A DNA stretch of 18,031 bases from an uncultured Collinsella sp. (GTDB lineage Bacteria; Actinomycetota; Coriobacteriia; Coriobacteriales; Coriobacteriaceae): positions 1-18,031 of the forward strand of contig USFU01000016.1 in the NCBI GenBank assembly GCA_900554135.1, read 5' to 3'. Positions 7,106 through 15,444 of this stretch are shown in pieces. Both the position numbers and the translations under genes were made by a program. Position 1 is the stretch's first letter. Every line of letters starts with the position of its first letter. A model generated the notes under the pieces. The model saw nothing but the letters and a program-made list of their open reading frames with translations. It was not told where the DNA came from and did not search any database.

Positions 7106-7135
7106 TTGGCACGGTACAATACTTGCAACTTTAAT
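7106..7135 (+). promoter_or_regulatory. Candidate promoter of the rRNA methyltransferase gene
   Basis: TTGGCA (7106-7111) and TTTAAT (7130-7135) each match the sigma-70-type hexamers at five of six positions, with an 18-bp spacer. Transcription would begin about 15 bp before the start codon at 7158. TACAAT at 7115-7120 is an alternative -10, but no good -35 lies at the right distance from it. Confidence 0.4.
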
Positions 7136-7157
7136 TCATGAATTAGTGGAGTTATTG

Positions 7158-8606
7158 ATGGCAGAATCTCGTGCGGAGCGTAGGGCTCGTCGTGCTTTGG
7201 TGGAGGCGGCTGAGGGGTCGAAGGAGGAGAAATCTTCTACGAAATCCAAGTCTTCTAAAGCTGCAAAAAGCAAATCGACCAAGAGCAGGGCTAAGACCAA
7301 GCGTTCTGACTCTCGTCGAGGCGTGGATAAAGCGCCTCGGGCTCGCACCAATTGCCCGCATAAAGATCCGGTTTTGTCTGCACGTAAGGCCGTGGACCCC
7401 AAGTCTCCCTGTTCGATCATGAAATCTTGCGGTGGGTGCACGGCGCTCAATCGTCCTTATAAGAAGCAGCTCGCCGCCAAGCAAGCTGCTATGGAGGAGC
7501 TTTTTGCTTCGCTTTGTGAGCGTGAGGGTATCGCCGTTGACCCTATTCGCGGTATGGGTGTCACCCTGGGCGACCCGGGCAAATATCCTGCGCCACGTGG
7601 CTTTCGTCATAAGGCTGCCACTCCCTTTGCTCCCGGTAGGGAGGGCACTGTCCGTTGCGGTTTCTTTGAGCGCGGCACGCACAGGATCGTTGCCGTACCC
7701 GAGTGTCCTGTCGAGGCGCCGGGTGCCCGTCAGATTCTCAACGGCATCGCACGCGAAGCTGAGCGGCTGCATATTCCCGCCTTTAATGAGGACAAGCATC
7801 TTGGTTTGCTTCGCTATGCCATCGTCCGCTGCGGTTGGCGTACCGACCAGGTTATGGTTACGCTCGTGACTGCCCAACGTGACTTACCGCATGCACGGGA
7901 GTTCTTTGAAGCCGTCGCGGCGCTCGATCCGCATATCGTCACCGTTGCCCAAAATATCAACGGCCGTCCCGGTAACGCCATCTTGGGTGAGGAGACTCGT
8001 ATCGTCTGTGGCGCCGAGTGTATGCGCGACCAACTGCTCGGTTGCGAATTCGATATCTCCCCTACCGCGTTCTATCAGACCAATCCGCAGCAGACCGAGC
8101 TGCTCTATCAGCTCGCGATTGACGGCATGGACCTGCAGCAGGGTGACATTCTTATGGACGCTTACTGCGGCAGCGGCACCATCGGTCTATGCGCCGCGAA
8201 GGATGCCCAGGACAGAGGCGTCGGCATTATGCTGCTCGGCGTGGAGCGCAACCCAGCGGGCATTGCCGACGCACGTCGCAATGCCGAGCTCAACGGCCTC
8301 ACCCGCAGCGCTTGGTTTATGGCCGACGACGCCACCGACTACATCCTAGATGCCGTCGATAACAACGAGCGCATCGATGTCCTTTCCATCGACCCGCCGC
8401 GCGCCGGCTCCACCCCCGAGTTCCTCGAAGCTGCCTGTGCACTTAAGCCGCGCCGTATCACCTATATCAGCTGCAACCCCGTGACCCAAGAGCGCGACCT
8501 GCACCAGCTCCTCGACGGAGGCTATCGTCTGCTCAAGATCACGCCCGTCGACATGTTCCCTCATACCGACCACACCGAGACCGTCGCGGTCCTCGAGCGC
8601 CGCTAA
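7158..8606 (+). CDS. rlmD: 23S rRNA (uracil-C5)-methyltransferase, RlmD/RumA family
   Basis: It transfers a methyl group from S-adenosylmethionine to C5 of a uridine in 23S rRNA (U1939 in RlmD; Gram-positive RlmCD also methylates U747). I start at the ATG at 7158, preceded by GTGGAG, which gives 482 residues. An in-frame ATG at 7074 has no ribosome-binding site and would add an odd hydrophobic stretch. The iron-sulfur cysteines of RumA are present: C85, C91 and C94 (Cx5CGGC) with C183 (PECPVEAP). Later motifs are AFYQTNPQQ (304-312), the SAM motif DAYCGSGTIGL (334-344), DPPRAG (412-417), the nucleophile C439 in YISCNP, and ETVAVLER near the C-terminus. The usual N-terminal TRAM domain is not visible. 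Residues about 20-60 are instead a Lys/Ser/Arg-rich tail that could bind rRNA. Which uridine it modifies is not resolved. Confidence 0.9.
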   Translation: MAESRAERRARRALVEAAEGSKEEKSSTKSKSSKAAKSKSTKSRAKTKRSDSRRGVDKAPRARTNCPHKDPVLSARKAVDPKSPCSIMKSCGGCTALNRPYKKQLAAKQAAMEELFASLCEREGIAVDPIRGMGVTLGDPGKYPAPRGFRHKAATPFAPGREGTVRCGFFERGTHRIVAVPECPVEAPGARQILNGIAREAERLHIPAFNEDKHLGLLRYAIVRCGWRTDQVMVTLVTAQRDLPHAREFFEAVAALDPHIVTVAQNINGRPGNAILGEETRIVCGAECMRDQLLGCEFDISPTAFYQTNPQQTELLYQLAIDGMDLQQGDILMDAYCGSGTIGLCAAKDAQDRGVGIMLLGVERNPAGIADARRNAELNGLTRSAWFMADDATDYILDAVDNNERIDVLSIDPPRAGSTPEFLEAACALKPRRITYISCNPVTQERDLHQLLDGGYRLLKITPVDMFPHTDHTETVAVLERR

Positions 8607-8623
8607 TTCTCCGGCACGGGAAA

Positions 8624-8653
8624 GGGGGCGGCCCGTCTGGACCGCCCCCCTTC
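8624..8653 (+). terminator. Terminator-like hairpin after rlmD
   Basis: GGGGGCGG (8624-8631) pairs with CCGCCCCC (8642-8649), with two inner C-G pairs beyond a mismatch. The stem is very stable, but the following sequence (CTTCGTT) is only weakly T-rich. It lies between the convergent rlmD and PHP genes. On the minus strand it would be followed by CTTTCCC, also weak. Confidence 0.6.
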
Positions 8654-8672
8654 GTTGGGCATATGAGCCTCG

Positions 8673-9494
8673 TTACATCCCCTTGCGCAAATCGCACACG
8701 CCGGCTGCCGCCATCTCGCGCAGCAGCGTCTCGCGGTCGCGCGTCACGATCAGGTCCAGCGGGAAGTGAATCTCGTCGAGCAACTTGCGGGCGTGCTCGA
8801 GCTTGCCAATGGCCATACCAATGTGGGCATCGGTCGACACACCAATACCCACGCCCAGCTCGGCGCAGCGCTCGGCAATCTTGCGGCATACGGCCCAATG
8901 CTCAGTGTCGGCACCGTGCTCAAGACTATGGTTATTAATCTCAATGATCTTGTGCTTGGCCTTGGCCGCCAGCAGCACCTCATCGATATCGAACGGCACG
9001 CCCGAACGACCCGTATGCCCAAGCATGAACACCTTGGGGTGCTCCAGGGCATTGATGTACATCTGGGTCGTTTGGGTGAGCGTCGCGCCTTCGGCAAACT
9101 GCGGGTTATGCACGCTTGCCACCAAATAATCCAAATTACGCGTCACCAAATCGAACAGCGAATGCTGGTGACTGTACGAATCGCCGGCAATATCGAGCGA
9201 CACGGGAATGTCCTCGCCAAACAAGCTTCCGTCCAGCGAAACGATATCGGCCTCGGCGCCGCGAAGCACCAGCACGCCGCTCCAAATGCGCGGCCAGATA
9301 TCCTGGTTAATAAAGAACTGGAAACTGCGCAGGTCGTTGGGGCAAGCCGTAACCATAGAGCTCAGATGGTCGGCAGATCCGAGCACCTGCAGGCCACGTT
9401 CCGCCGCCCAGTACACATTCTCCTCAATGGTTGAGTACGCATGCGCGGAGAACAGCGTATGAGTATGAATATCACAAGAAAGAAGGTAGGGCAT
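8673..9494 (-). CDS. PHP-domain phosphoesterase (YcdX-like)
   Basis: This 273-residue cytoplasmic protein starts at 9494 after AAGGAGACCCG. It is a single polymerase-and-histidinol-phosphatase (PHP) domain with the metal ligands in order: DIHTHTLFSAHAYST (H10, H12, H18), ADH (H43), GAEADI (E81), SVHNP (H129), GHTGRSG (H160) and STDAHIG (D222, H224). Nine such residues fit the trinuclear site of YcdX-type phosphatases. The length also matches, and there is no polymerase or histidinol-phosphatase partner domain. It probably hydrolyses a small phosphorylated metabolite, but the substrate is unknown. Histidinol phosphate is an alternative, though no his genes are nearby. It is a single-gene unit with a candidate promoter just upstream. 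Confidence 0.87.
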   Translation of the reverse strand: MPYLLSCDIHTHTLFSAHAYSTIEENVYWAAERGLQVLGSADHLSSMVTACPNDLRSFQFFINQDIWPRIWSGVLVLRGAEADIVSLDGSLFGEDIPVSLDIAGDSYSHQHSLFDLVTRNLDYLVASVHNPQFAEGATLTQTTQMYINALEHPKVFMLGHTGRSGVPFDIDEVLLAAKAKHKIIEINNHSLEHGADTEHWAVCRKIAERCAELGVGIGVSTDAHIGMAIGKLEHARKLLDEIHFPLDLIVTRDRETLLREMAAAGVCDLRKGM

Positions 9495-9531
9495 CGGGTC
9501 TCCTTATCCGGTATGGCCGTCGCGTATATTC

Positions 9532-9560
9532 ATTGTACGCATAGCTTTCGGCAGTCGTAA
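9532..9560 (-). promoter_or_regulatory. Candidate promoter of the PHP-domain gene
   Basis: On the minus strand, TTACGA (9555-9560) lies 17 bp before TACAAT (9532-9537). The -10 is good and the -35 is poor. The start codon is about 38 bp past the -10, with AAGGAG in between. Confidence 0.4.
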
Positions 9561-9594
9561 AACTGCTTCATCCCAATCACACAACGGCATAGAC

Positions 9595-9625
9595 AACGGG
9601 GTCTGGCTTAAAACCAAACCCCGTT
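9595..9625 (-). terminator. Terminator-like hairpin after the aminotransferase
   Basis: AACGGGGTCTGG (9595-9606) pairs with CCAAACCCCGTT (9614-9625) with one mismatch around a 7-nt loop. It lies 29 bp past the aminotransferase stop, where a terminator is expected. No strong T-run follows on the minus strand, so termination may depend mainly on stem strength. Confidence 0.6.
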
Positions 9626-9653
9626 TCACGTAAAACATTGTAAGCAGAGCGCT

Positions 9654-10844
9654 TTACTTTTGACGATACTCGTCGGCCAGCTGCTTCCAGGCGGGCAGTG
9701 AGTTAACGATAGTCTCGTAGCTCACACAGTAGCCCAAGCGGAACCAGCCCGGCATGCCAAAACTGTCCGAGGGCACCGCGAGCAGCTCATACTTCTTCGC
9801 GCGCTCGCAGAAAGCGTTCGCATCGGGCTCCAGCGCCTTCACCCACAGGTAGAATGCACCATCCGGCTCAACATACGTGTAGCCGTACTCCGCTAGTGCA
9901 TCGGTAAGCGCGGTGCGGTTGCGCGCATAGGCCTCAACGTCACTCGGCTCATCGATGCAGTCGATAATTACGCGCTGGAAGAGCGCCGGCGCGCACACGA
10001 AGCCCAGCGTACGGGCGGCACCCGCAACAGCCGGCATCAGACGCGCAGCCTGCGGATTGGTGTTGGGAACCAAAATCCAACCCACGCGCTCGCCCGGTAG
10101 CGACAGCGACTTGGAATACGAGTAGCACACGATGGTGTGCTCGTAGATCGAAGGCACCCAAGGCACCTCGGCGCCATAGACAATCTCGCGATACGGCTCA
10201 TCCGAGATAAGCGCGATCGGGTTCTCGGGATCGCGCTTGGCGTTGACCTCGCGTAAAACATTGGCCAGTCGCGTCAGGGTATCGCACGTATACACGGCGC
10301 CGGTCGGGTTGTTGGGTGAGTCGATAATGACGGCAGCCGTCTTATCGGTAATCGCCTTGAGCACGTTATCCACGCTCAGCTGGAACGTATCTTCATCGGC
10401 GAGCGCCTCGACACACGTACAGCCGGCCTTCTCAATCCACACGCGATACTCCGGAAAATACGGCGCAATGACGATAACCTCATCGCCCGGGTTCGTAACG
10501 GCGTTGAGCGTGCAGGTGAGCGAAGCCGCGGCGCCCACGGTCATAAAGACATCCTTGCCCTCATAACTCGTACCAAAGCGGCGGTTGAGCGACTCGGCGA
10601 CGGCCGCTCGGCATTGCGGCAGGCCCGGAGCAGGCGTATAACCGTGCAGCTGGTCACTCGGCAGCTCCAAGGCCTTCTTAATGGACTCCGCAACGGCAGC
10701 GGGCGCCGGAACGCTCGGGTTGCCCAGCGAGAAATCGAATACGTTTTCCGCACCAATCTGCGCCTTGCGCTCAAGGCCATAGCTAAAAATCTCGCGGATG
10801 ATGGAGCTTTCCGCACCGCGAGCATACATAGTTTCGTTGATCAT
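9654..10844 (-). CDS. Class I PLP-dependent aminotransferase
   Basis: I use the ATG at 10844, preceded by AAAGGGGAACAG, which gives 396 residues. The open frame runs on upstream to 10943, but that part is read out of the palindromic element and has no ribosome-binding site. The fold type I motifs are clear: GYTPAPGLPQCRAAVA (68-83), the Y129 and F130 region, SPNNPTG (176-182), SDEPYREIVY (214-223), the PLP Schiff-base lysine K245 in YSYSKSLSLPGERVG, with R253 nearby, and a late substrate Arg in WFRLGY. It belongs to the aspartate/aromatic aminotransferase group common in anaerobic Gram-positives and moves amino groups between an amino acid and 2-oxoglutarate or pyruvate. The amino donor cannot be named. 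A dyad like the one before the amino-acid importer lies upstream, hinting at shared control. Confidence 0.9.
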   Translation of the reverse strand: MINETMYARGAESSIIREIFSYGLERKAQIGAENVFDFSLGNPSVPAPAAVAESIKKALELPSDQLHGYTPAPGLPQCRAAVAESLNRRFGTSYEGKDVFMTVGAAASLTCTLNAVTNPGDEVIVIAPYFPEYRVWIEKAGCTCVEALADEDTFQLSVDNVLKAITDKTAAVIIDSPNNPTGAVYTCDTLTRLANVLREVNAKRDPENPIALISDEPYREIVYGAEVPWVPSIYEHTIVCYSYSKSLSLPGERVGWILVPNTNPQAARLMPAVAGAARTLGFVCAPALFQRVIIDCIDEPSDVEAYARNRTALTDALAEYGYTYVEPDGAFYLWVKALEPDANAFCERAKKYELLAVPSDSFGMPGWFRLGYCVSYETIVNSLPAWKQLADEYRQK

Positions 10845-10868
10845 CTGTTCCCCTTTCGCATAGGCGGT

Positions 10869-10892
10869 ATTGTACGCTTTAGTTGAGCAAAG
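10869..10892 (-). promoter_or_regulatory. Candidate -10 and operator-like dyad of the aminotransferase gene
   Basis: On the minus strand TACAAT (10869-10874) could be the -10; no good -35 is visible. Directly upstream, CTTTAGTTGAGCAAAG (10877-10892) is an imperfect dyad. It matches CTTTAGTTAGGTAAAG (6831-6846) of the importer dyad at 13 of 16 positions. The position between -35 and -10 would suit a repressor, but the regulator is unknown. Confidence 0.35.
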
Positions 10893-10903
10893 TACGGTAG
10901 CAA

Positions 10904-10965
10904 TGTTGATTGGGGACAGACTTAAATGCGTGAAAACACTCATTTAAGTCTGTCCCCAATCAACA
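10904..10965. repeat. 62-bp palindromic element with perfect 25-bp inverted repeats
   Basis: The left arm (10904-10928, starting TGTTGATTGGGGACAGAC) and the right arm (10941-10965) are exact reverse complements over 25 bases. The 12-bp centre adds a small GTG-AAAA-CAC hairpin. It lies between the aminotransferase promoter region and the ftsH terminator. GTAG, the tetranucleotide often found at the foot of REP hairpins, lies at 10897-10900, but on one side only. The GGGGACAGAC core resembles palindromes I associate from memory with REP-associated tyrosine transposases. No transposase gene is in the window. Confidence 0.88.
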
Positions 10966-10983
10966 GATGGCCCCATATCGCTC

Positions 10984-11018
10984 AAAAGAAAAAGCCTCCG
11001 CAGGTTTCCCCGCGGAGG
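10984..11018 (-). terminator. Intrinsic terminator of the tilS-hpt-ftsH cluster
   Basis: On the minus strand CCTCCGC pairs with GCGGAGG (10995-11001 and 11012-11018) and is followed by CTTTTTCTTTT. It lies 16 bp beyond the ftsH stop and has the clear form of a factor-independent terminator. Confidence 0.88.
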
Positions 11019-11033
11019 ATTTCACCACAAAGA

Positions 11034-13157
11034 CTATTTGTCGGCGTCGGTGTCGGCACCGGCATCATCGGCAGTCTCGGATGCGGCTTCTGCATCCTCC
11101 CGCATGGCCGCCTGCGCAAAGGCTGCGGCATCAGCCGCCAGCTCCTCCTCGCTCATACGAGGCGCACGCTTCTTGGTCGGCATACCGGCCGCCTTGGCAT
11201 TGCGCTCCTCCTTGGCCGCCAGGATATCGCCCTCGCGCTCAAGGTAGGCATCCCACTCATTGTCGAGCAGGGCGTTCACGGCGTCGCCTTCGACGGTCTC
11301 ACGCTCAAGCAGCACCTTCGCCATCAGGTCGAGCTGATCGCGACGGGCATCCAAAATCTCGACCGCACGGCGATGGGCCTCGCGCATGATGCGCTGAACC
11401 TCGATGTCGATGCGACGCGCCGTCTCCTCGGAGTAATCCTGGTGATCGGCGTAATCGCGACCAAGGAACACCTGATGCTGCGCCTCGCCAAACACTTGCG
11501 TGCCGAGTTCCTCGCTCATGCCCAGGCGCGTGACCATCTCGCGCGCCATCTTGGTCGCGCGCTCTAGGTCGTTGCTCGCGCCCGACGTGATGTCGTCGCA
11601 CATGAGCTCCTCGGCAACGCGACCGCCCAAGAACACGGCAAGCTCGTCGAGCATCTCGTTCTTGGTCTTGAGGAAGTGGTCCTCCTGCGGAAGCTGCAGC
11701 GTATAGCCCAGCGCCTGGCCGCGGCTGACGATCGAGATCTTGTGGACCGGATCGGAATGCTCCAAGATGTGACCCACCAGGGCATGGCCGCTCTCATGGT
11801 AGGCAATCGTGGTGCGCTCGGCTTCGGTCATCACACGACCCTTGCGTTGCGGTCCGGCAATCACGCACTCCATCGATTCCTCGACCTCGTCCATCGAGAT
11901 CACGGAACGATGGCGGCGGGCAGCCAGCAGCGCAGACTCGTTGAGCAGATTTGCCAAATCGGCACCGGTGAAGCCAACGGTCATCTGGGCGAGCTTCTCA
12001 AACTTCACGTCCTCGTCCATCGGCTTGTTCTCGGCATGCACGCGCAAGATCTGCTCGCGGCCCTTCACGTCCGGACGGTCGACCGTGACCTGACGGTCAA
12101 AACGACCGGGACGCAGTAATGCCGGATCCAAGATGTCAGGACGGTTGGTCGCAGCGATCAGGATGACCGACTCGCTCTCCTCAAAACCGTCCATCTCGAC
12201 CAGCAGCTGGTTGAGCGTCTGCTCGCGCTCGTCGTGGCCGCCGCCCAGGCCGGCTCCGCGCTGACGTCCCACGGCATCGATCTCATCGATGAAGATGATC
12301 GACGGGGCCTGGGACTTGGCCTCCTTAAAGAGGTCGCGCACACGGCTGGCGCCGACACCCACGAACATCTCGACAAAGTCGGAACCCGAGATGCTAAAGA
12401 ACGGCACGCCCGCCTCGCCGGCAACGGCCTTGGCCAGCAGCGTTTTACCGGTGCCCGGAGGGCCCACCAGTAACACGCCACGCGGGATCTTGGCACCCAG
12501 CTTGCGATAGCGATCCGGATCGCTCAAAAAGTCGCGAATCTCCTCGAGCTCCTCGACCGCCTCGTCCACGCCGGCAACGTCTTCAAACTTGACCTTGGGG
12601 CGCGTGGCCTCGTTGGTCTTGGCGTTGGTCTTGCCAAACTGCATGTTCCTGTTGTTGGCGCCCATCATCTGGCGCATAAAGTAGAACATGATAGCGATCA
12701 GGGCGATTGTCGGAAGCACGCTCATCGCCAGGTCGCCCCAAAAATCGGGATCGTTGGTGTTGACGATGTACTTGGTATCGGGGTGCTCCGCCATAAGCTC
12801 GGCAAGCGAATCGGAGCCGACATAGGTCGAGGAAAAGCTCTTGAGCTCGCTCGTATCGCCCTTGTCCTTCTTCGTCTTCCAGTAATGACCCGTCACGCTT
12901 CCGTCTTGAACCGTATAGGTCAGATCTTCGACGCGATCCTGCTTGATGGCACTCACCATCTCGCTCGTCGCGAGCTTAACGGTATTGCTGGAATTGGCAA
13001 AGCCGGAGCCCATGTTAAAGAAGGCGTAGCCCAGGAGCGCGCAAGCCAAAATAAAATACAGCCAGCCCGTACGCGTGGGCTTCTTGCCTCCGGGCATCCC
13101 CGGGATCTTAGGCTCCCGGGAAGTCTGGGAATTGTTATCGTTACGGTCGTCGGGCAT
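11034..13157 (-). CDS. ftsH: ATP-dependent zinc metalloprotease FtsH
   Basis: This 707-residue membrane protease degrades misassembled membrane proteins and regulatory proteins as a hexamer. TM1 is at about 31-50 and TM2 at about 144-162, enclosing an extracytoplasmic FtsH-ext domain. The AAA domain has Walker A GPPGTGKT (232-239), Walker B IIFIDE (287-292), pore residues [10 protein letters not shown] (265-274), and the second region of homology [18 protein letters not shown] (338-355). The zinc site is HESGH (454-458), with the third ligand D530 in [11 protein letters not shown]. The C-terminal 60 or so residues are an Ala- and acid-rich tail of low complexity, common in actinobacterial FtsH. 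The start at 13157 lies one base after the hpt stop (TAAGATG), with GGAGG inside the end of hpt, so the two are likely translated together. It is the last gene of the cluster. Confidence 0.97.
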   Translation of the reverse strand: MPDDRNDNNSQTSREPKIPGMPGGKKPTRTGWLYFILACALLGYAFFNMGSGFANSSNTVKLATSEMVSAIKQDRVEDLTYTVQDGSVTGHYWKTKKDKGDTSELKSFSSTYVGSDSLAELMAEHPDTKYIVNTNDPDFWGDLAMSVLPTIALIAIMFYFMRQMMGANNRNMQFGKTNAKTNEATRPKVKFEDVAGVDEAVEELEEIRDFLSDPDRYRKLGAKIPRGVLLVGPPGTGKTLLAKAVAGEAGVPFFSISGSDFVEMFVGVGASRVRDLFKEAKSQAPSIIFIDEIDAVGRQRGAGLGGGHDEREQTLNQLLVEMDGFEESESVILIAATNRPDILDPALLRPGRFDRQVTVDRPDVKGREQILRVHAENKPMDEDVKFEKLAQMTVGFTGADLANLLNESALLAARRHRSVISMDEVEESMECVIAGPQRKGRVMTEAERTTIAYHESGHALVGHILEHSDPVHKISIVSRGQALGYTLQLPQEDHFLKTKNEMLDELAVFLGGRVAEELMCDDITSGASNDLERATKMAREMVTRLGMSEELGTQVFGEAQHQVFLGRDYADHQDYSEETARRIDIEVQRIMREAHRRAVEILDARRDQLDLMAKVLLERETVEGDAVNALLDNEWDAYLEREGDILAAKEERNAKAAGMPTKKRAPRMSEEELAADAAAFAQAAMREDAEAASETADDAGADTDADK

Positions 13158-13158
13158 C

Positions 13159-13707
13159 TTACGAATAAACCTCCGGTTTCAAAATGCCCAGATACGGAAG
13201 GTTACGATAGCGCTCGGCATAGTCGAGGCCGTAGCCCACCACAAAGGCATCGGGGCAATGGGTTCCAACATACTTGGGCGTGATGGCCGAGGTACGGTCC
13301 TCAACGTCCTTCCACAGGAAGGCGGCGACCTCCAGAGAAGCGGGCTTGCGGCTCTCGAGGTTCTTCATCAGATACTTGAGCGTCAGGCCCGAGTCCAGAA
13401 TGTCCTCGACGATCAGCACGTCGCGACCGCGGATGTCGATATCCAGGTCCTTAATGATACGCACGATACCCGAGGACTTCACGCCGTCGCCATAGCTCGA
13501 AACAGCCATGAAATCGATGTTGGTCGGCAGCTCGATCTTGCGCATCAGGTCGCCCATAAAGACCACGGCGCCGCGCAGGACCGCAATCAGCACCAGATCC
13601 TTACCCGCGTAGTCGCGAGTAATCTGCTCGCCTAGGCGAGAGACGATACCGTCGATATCCTCCTGCGTAAACAGAACCTTCTCGATATCCGGATGTTGAG
13701 AAGCCAT
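13159..13707 (-). CDS. hpt: Hypoxanthine phosphoribosyltransferase
   Basis: It converts hypoxanthine (and usually guanine) plus PRPP to IMP or GMP in purine salvage, in the cytoplasm. The 182-residue length is normal. Signatures are LIAVLRGAVVFMGDL (40-54), the flexible-loop motif SSYGDG (70-75) and the PRPP motif VLIVEDILDSGLTL (97-110), with the acidic pair E101 and D102. FLWK and an aromatic purine-stacking region follow (FVVGYGLDYAERYRNLPYLG). The start at 13707 is preceded by AAAGGGTTGTC. It lies in the widely conserved order tilS-hpt-ftsH, adjoining ftsH by one base. A 147-bp gap to tilS contains an extended -10, so hpt-ftsH may also be transcribed on their own. Confidence 0.95.
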   Translation of the reverse strand: MASQHPDIEKVLFTQEDIDGIVSRLGEQITRDYAGKDLVLIAVLRGAVVFMGDLMRKIELPTNIDFMAVSSYGDGVKSSGIVRIIKDLDIDIRGRDVLIVEDILDSGLTLKYLMKNLESRKPASLEVAAFLWKDVEDRTSAITPKYVGTHCPDAFVVGYGLDYAERYRNLPYLGILKPEVYS

Positions 13708-13762
13708 GACAACCCTTTCTTGTGCTTATCGCCCACACACCGCCGTATGGACGCGAACTTCA

Positions 13763-13771
13763 CATTCTAGC
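13763..13771 (-). promoter_or_regulatory. Possible extended -10 promoter for hpt-ftsH
   Basis: On the minus strand TGCTAGAAT has the TGn extension and a -10 matching TATAAT at five of six positions. It lies about 55 bp before the hpt start codon, in the gap after tilS. No good -35 is evident, which extended -10 promoters can tolerate. Confidence 0.35.
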
Positions 13772-13854
13772 AGCGCACGGGGTATATTTTCCAGCCCGTA
13801 CGCCATCAGCGCGGGAATACCGTCAACGTCGCACAGAATAGCTGGCGTGGGACG

Positions 13855-15396
13855 CTATTCCGCATCGACCACACGAAGCAGATACGCCACGCGCGTTGCG
13901 GCCGTGCATTTAAAACGCTCGTCCGTGCGAACGCCTGCGACCCATACCACGGCACCTCCCGGAGCCGTTCTCACCACAGGAACGCCTGCGCGCTCAGAAA
14001 CGGGAATACGGGCCTCATTGAGCAGGTCGGATACCTTCTTGCTTCGCCCACTCATGCCCAACGGACACATCACATCCCCCGGCACGGGACCGTCTACCCA
14101 CAGACGCGCCAAACGCGCCTCGGCGGGAATCTCCCCGCGCGAGCCGGCGAGCATCCGTTCGCTATCGCGATCGGCAAAGCCCAGCGTCGCGGCATCCACC
14201 ATAGCGGCCACCCCTCCGGCACCCGCGAGTTCACGGGCACGGCGCACAATATCGCACCCCGGCTCGACGGCCATCGTCTCTGCCACCAGGATGCGGCCCG
14301 CCCCCAGCGGCAATCGACCGGGAATGGTGACCCAATCGGCAACTAACCCCTCGCGCGCCGCCGGGGCCTTGAATGACAGCATGCCAAACTCCACGCGCGC
14401 ATCGATTCCCGACGGCAGCGTGACCGAACCCGAGCCTTCGGCGATACAGGCAAGCACGCGCTCCACATGCCGCATCTCCGGGCGAGCGTCGGGGTCGATA
14501 CGCTTAATTGCCAGTCGCACCATACGCCGAGCAATCACCACCTCGGCCGCGGCTAGTCGGCGAGCGTCAAGGACCAGTGCACCCGCCGCCTCCTTGCGCA
14601 GGCAGCTTCGAAACGCCTGCGCGGAAAGCTGGGAAAGAAAGGCGTCCTCATCGCCCAGAATTTCGCAAGCGGCGCCAATCGTCTTACAGACGCTCGCGTT
14701 GCGCTGCGCCACCACCGGCATCACCCGATGGCGCACGTAGTTACGCAAGTACGACACGTCCTCGTTGCTCTCGTCCTCTCGCCACGGCTGACCATGCACC
14801 TGCAGATAGCCCACGAGCTCATCATGAGTCAGGTCGAGCAAGGGACGCACCACGATATTCCTTCGGCGGGGAATGCTCGATAGACCAGCGGGCCCCGAAC
14901 CCTTAATCGCGTTCATCAAAAACGTTTCCGCGCGATCCGAAGACGTGTGCGCGGTGCAGATACGAGCCGCCGTTCGCGGCGCCCCCGTCTGGGCGCAGAG
15001 CTCGCGAACATACCTCCGCGCCGCGGCATAGCGCACCTCGCGGGCAGCCGCCTCGATATTGCCCGATTCATCATCAAAATAGGCATGCTCAACACACAGC
15101 GGCAAGCCATATTGTGCGCATAGGCCGCGCACAAAGGCCTCGTCGCCATCGGATGCCTCGCCGCGCAGATGATGGTTCACATGCAGCACGTGCAGCCGCT
15201 CGCGCGCGATGGGGGCTACACCACGCCCATCCAGAATATCCAGCTTTGATGTGCACGCCATAAGGAGCAAAGCCGTCGAGTCCGCACCACCTGATACCAT
15301 GAGCACCACGGGGGCAGCCGTCTGCCGCGTTGCCAGGGCCTTATCATCGGCCCACAATGCAGCATGGTGTCCATAATGCTGAGATACCGTTGGCAT
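13855..15396 (-). CDS. tilS: tRNA(Ile)-lysidine synthase
   Basis: TilS attaches lysine to C34 of the CAU-anticodon isoleucine tRNA, using ATP, so that it reads AUA codons and accepts isoleucine. The 513-residue product starts at 15396 after GAGGAGGAAGC. The N-terminal PP-loop ATPase has VSGGADST (34-41), HVNHHLRGE (72-80), and TAHTSSDRAETFLMNAIKGSG (148-168 in part), plus RPLLDLT (184-190) and RNYVRHRVMP (218-227). A middle tRNA-binding region and a C-terminal domain (RSKKVSDLLNEARIP, then RFKCT) complete the full-length bacterial form. It leads the tilS-hpt-ftsH cluster, with a 147-bp gap to hpt. The 5' end is divergent from the MBL hydrolase gene, with only 48 bp between the start codons. 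Confidence 0.95.
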   Translation of the reverse strand: MPTVSQHYGHHAALWADDKALATRQTAAPVVLMVSGGADSTALLLMACTSKLDILDGRGVAPIARERLHVLHVNHHLRGEASDGDEAFVRGLCAQYGLPLCVEHAYFDDESGNIEAAAREVRYAAARRYVRELCAQTGAPRTAARICTAHTSSDRAETFLMNAIKGSGPAGLSSIPRRRNIVVRPLLDLTHDELVGYLQVHGQPWREDESNEDVSYLRNYVRHRVMPVVAQRNASVCKTIGAACEILGDEDAFLSQLSAQAFRSCLRKEAAGALVLDARRLAAAEVVIARRMVRLAIKRIDPDARPEMRHVERVLACIAEGSGSVTLPSGIDARVEFGMLSFKAPAAREGLVADWVTIPGRLPLGAGRILVAETMAVEPGCDIVRRARELAGAGGVAAMVDAATLGFADRDSERMLAGSRGEIPAEARLARLWVDGPVPGDVMCPLGMSGRSKKVSDLLNEARIPVSERAGVPVVRTAPGGAVVWVAGVRTDERFKCTAATRVAYLLRVVDAE

Positions 15397-15444
15397 TTGC
15401 TTCCTCCTCTATTCGTTCGCACCCATTGTATCCTTTGGAATCTT

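Noticed and set aside
7074..7157. N-terminal extension of RlmD by 28 residues with a hydrophobic stretch
   Set aside because: It overlaps the candidate promoter and has no ribosome-binding site, while the ATG at 7158 is preceded by GGAG.
10844..10943. N-terminal extension of the aminotransferase by 33 residues
   Set aside because: The extension is read from the palindromic element and lacks a ribosome-binding site. The ATG at 10844 has AAAGGGG at good distance.
13706..14740. Plus-strand open frame of 344 codons opposite tilS and its downstream gap
   Set aside because: The product is Ser/Arg/Thr/Ala/Pro-rich without any domain, and the opposite strand encodes an intact TilS.
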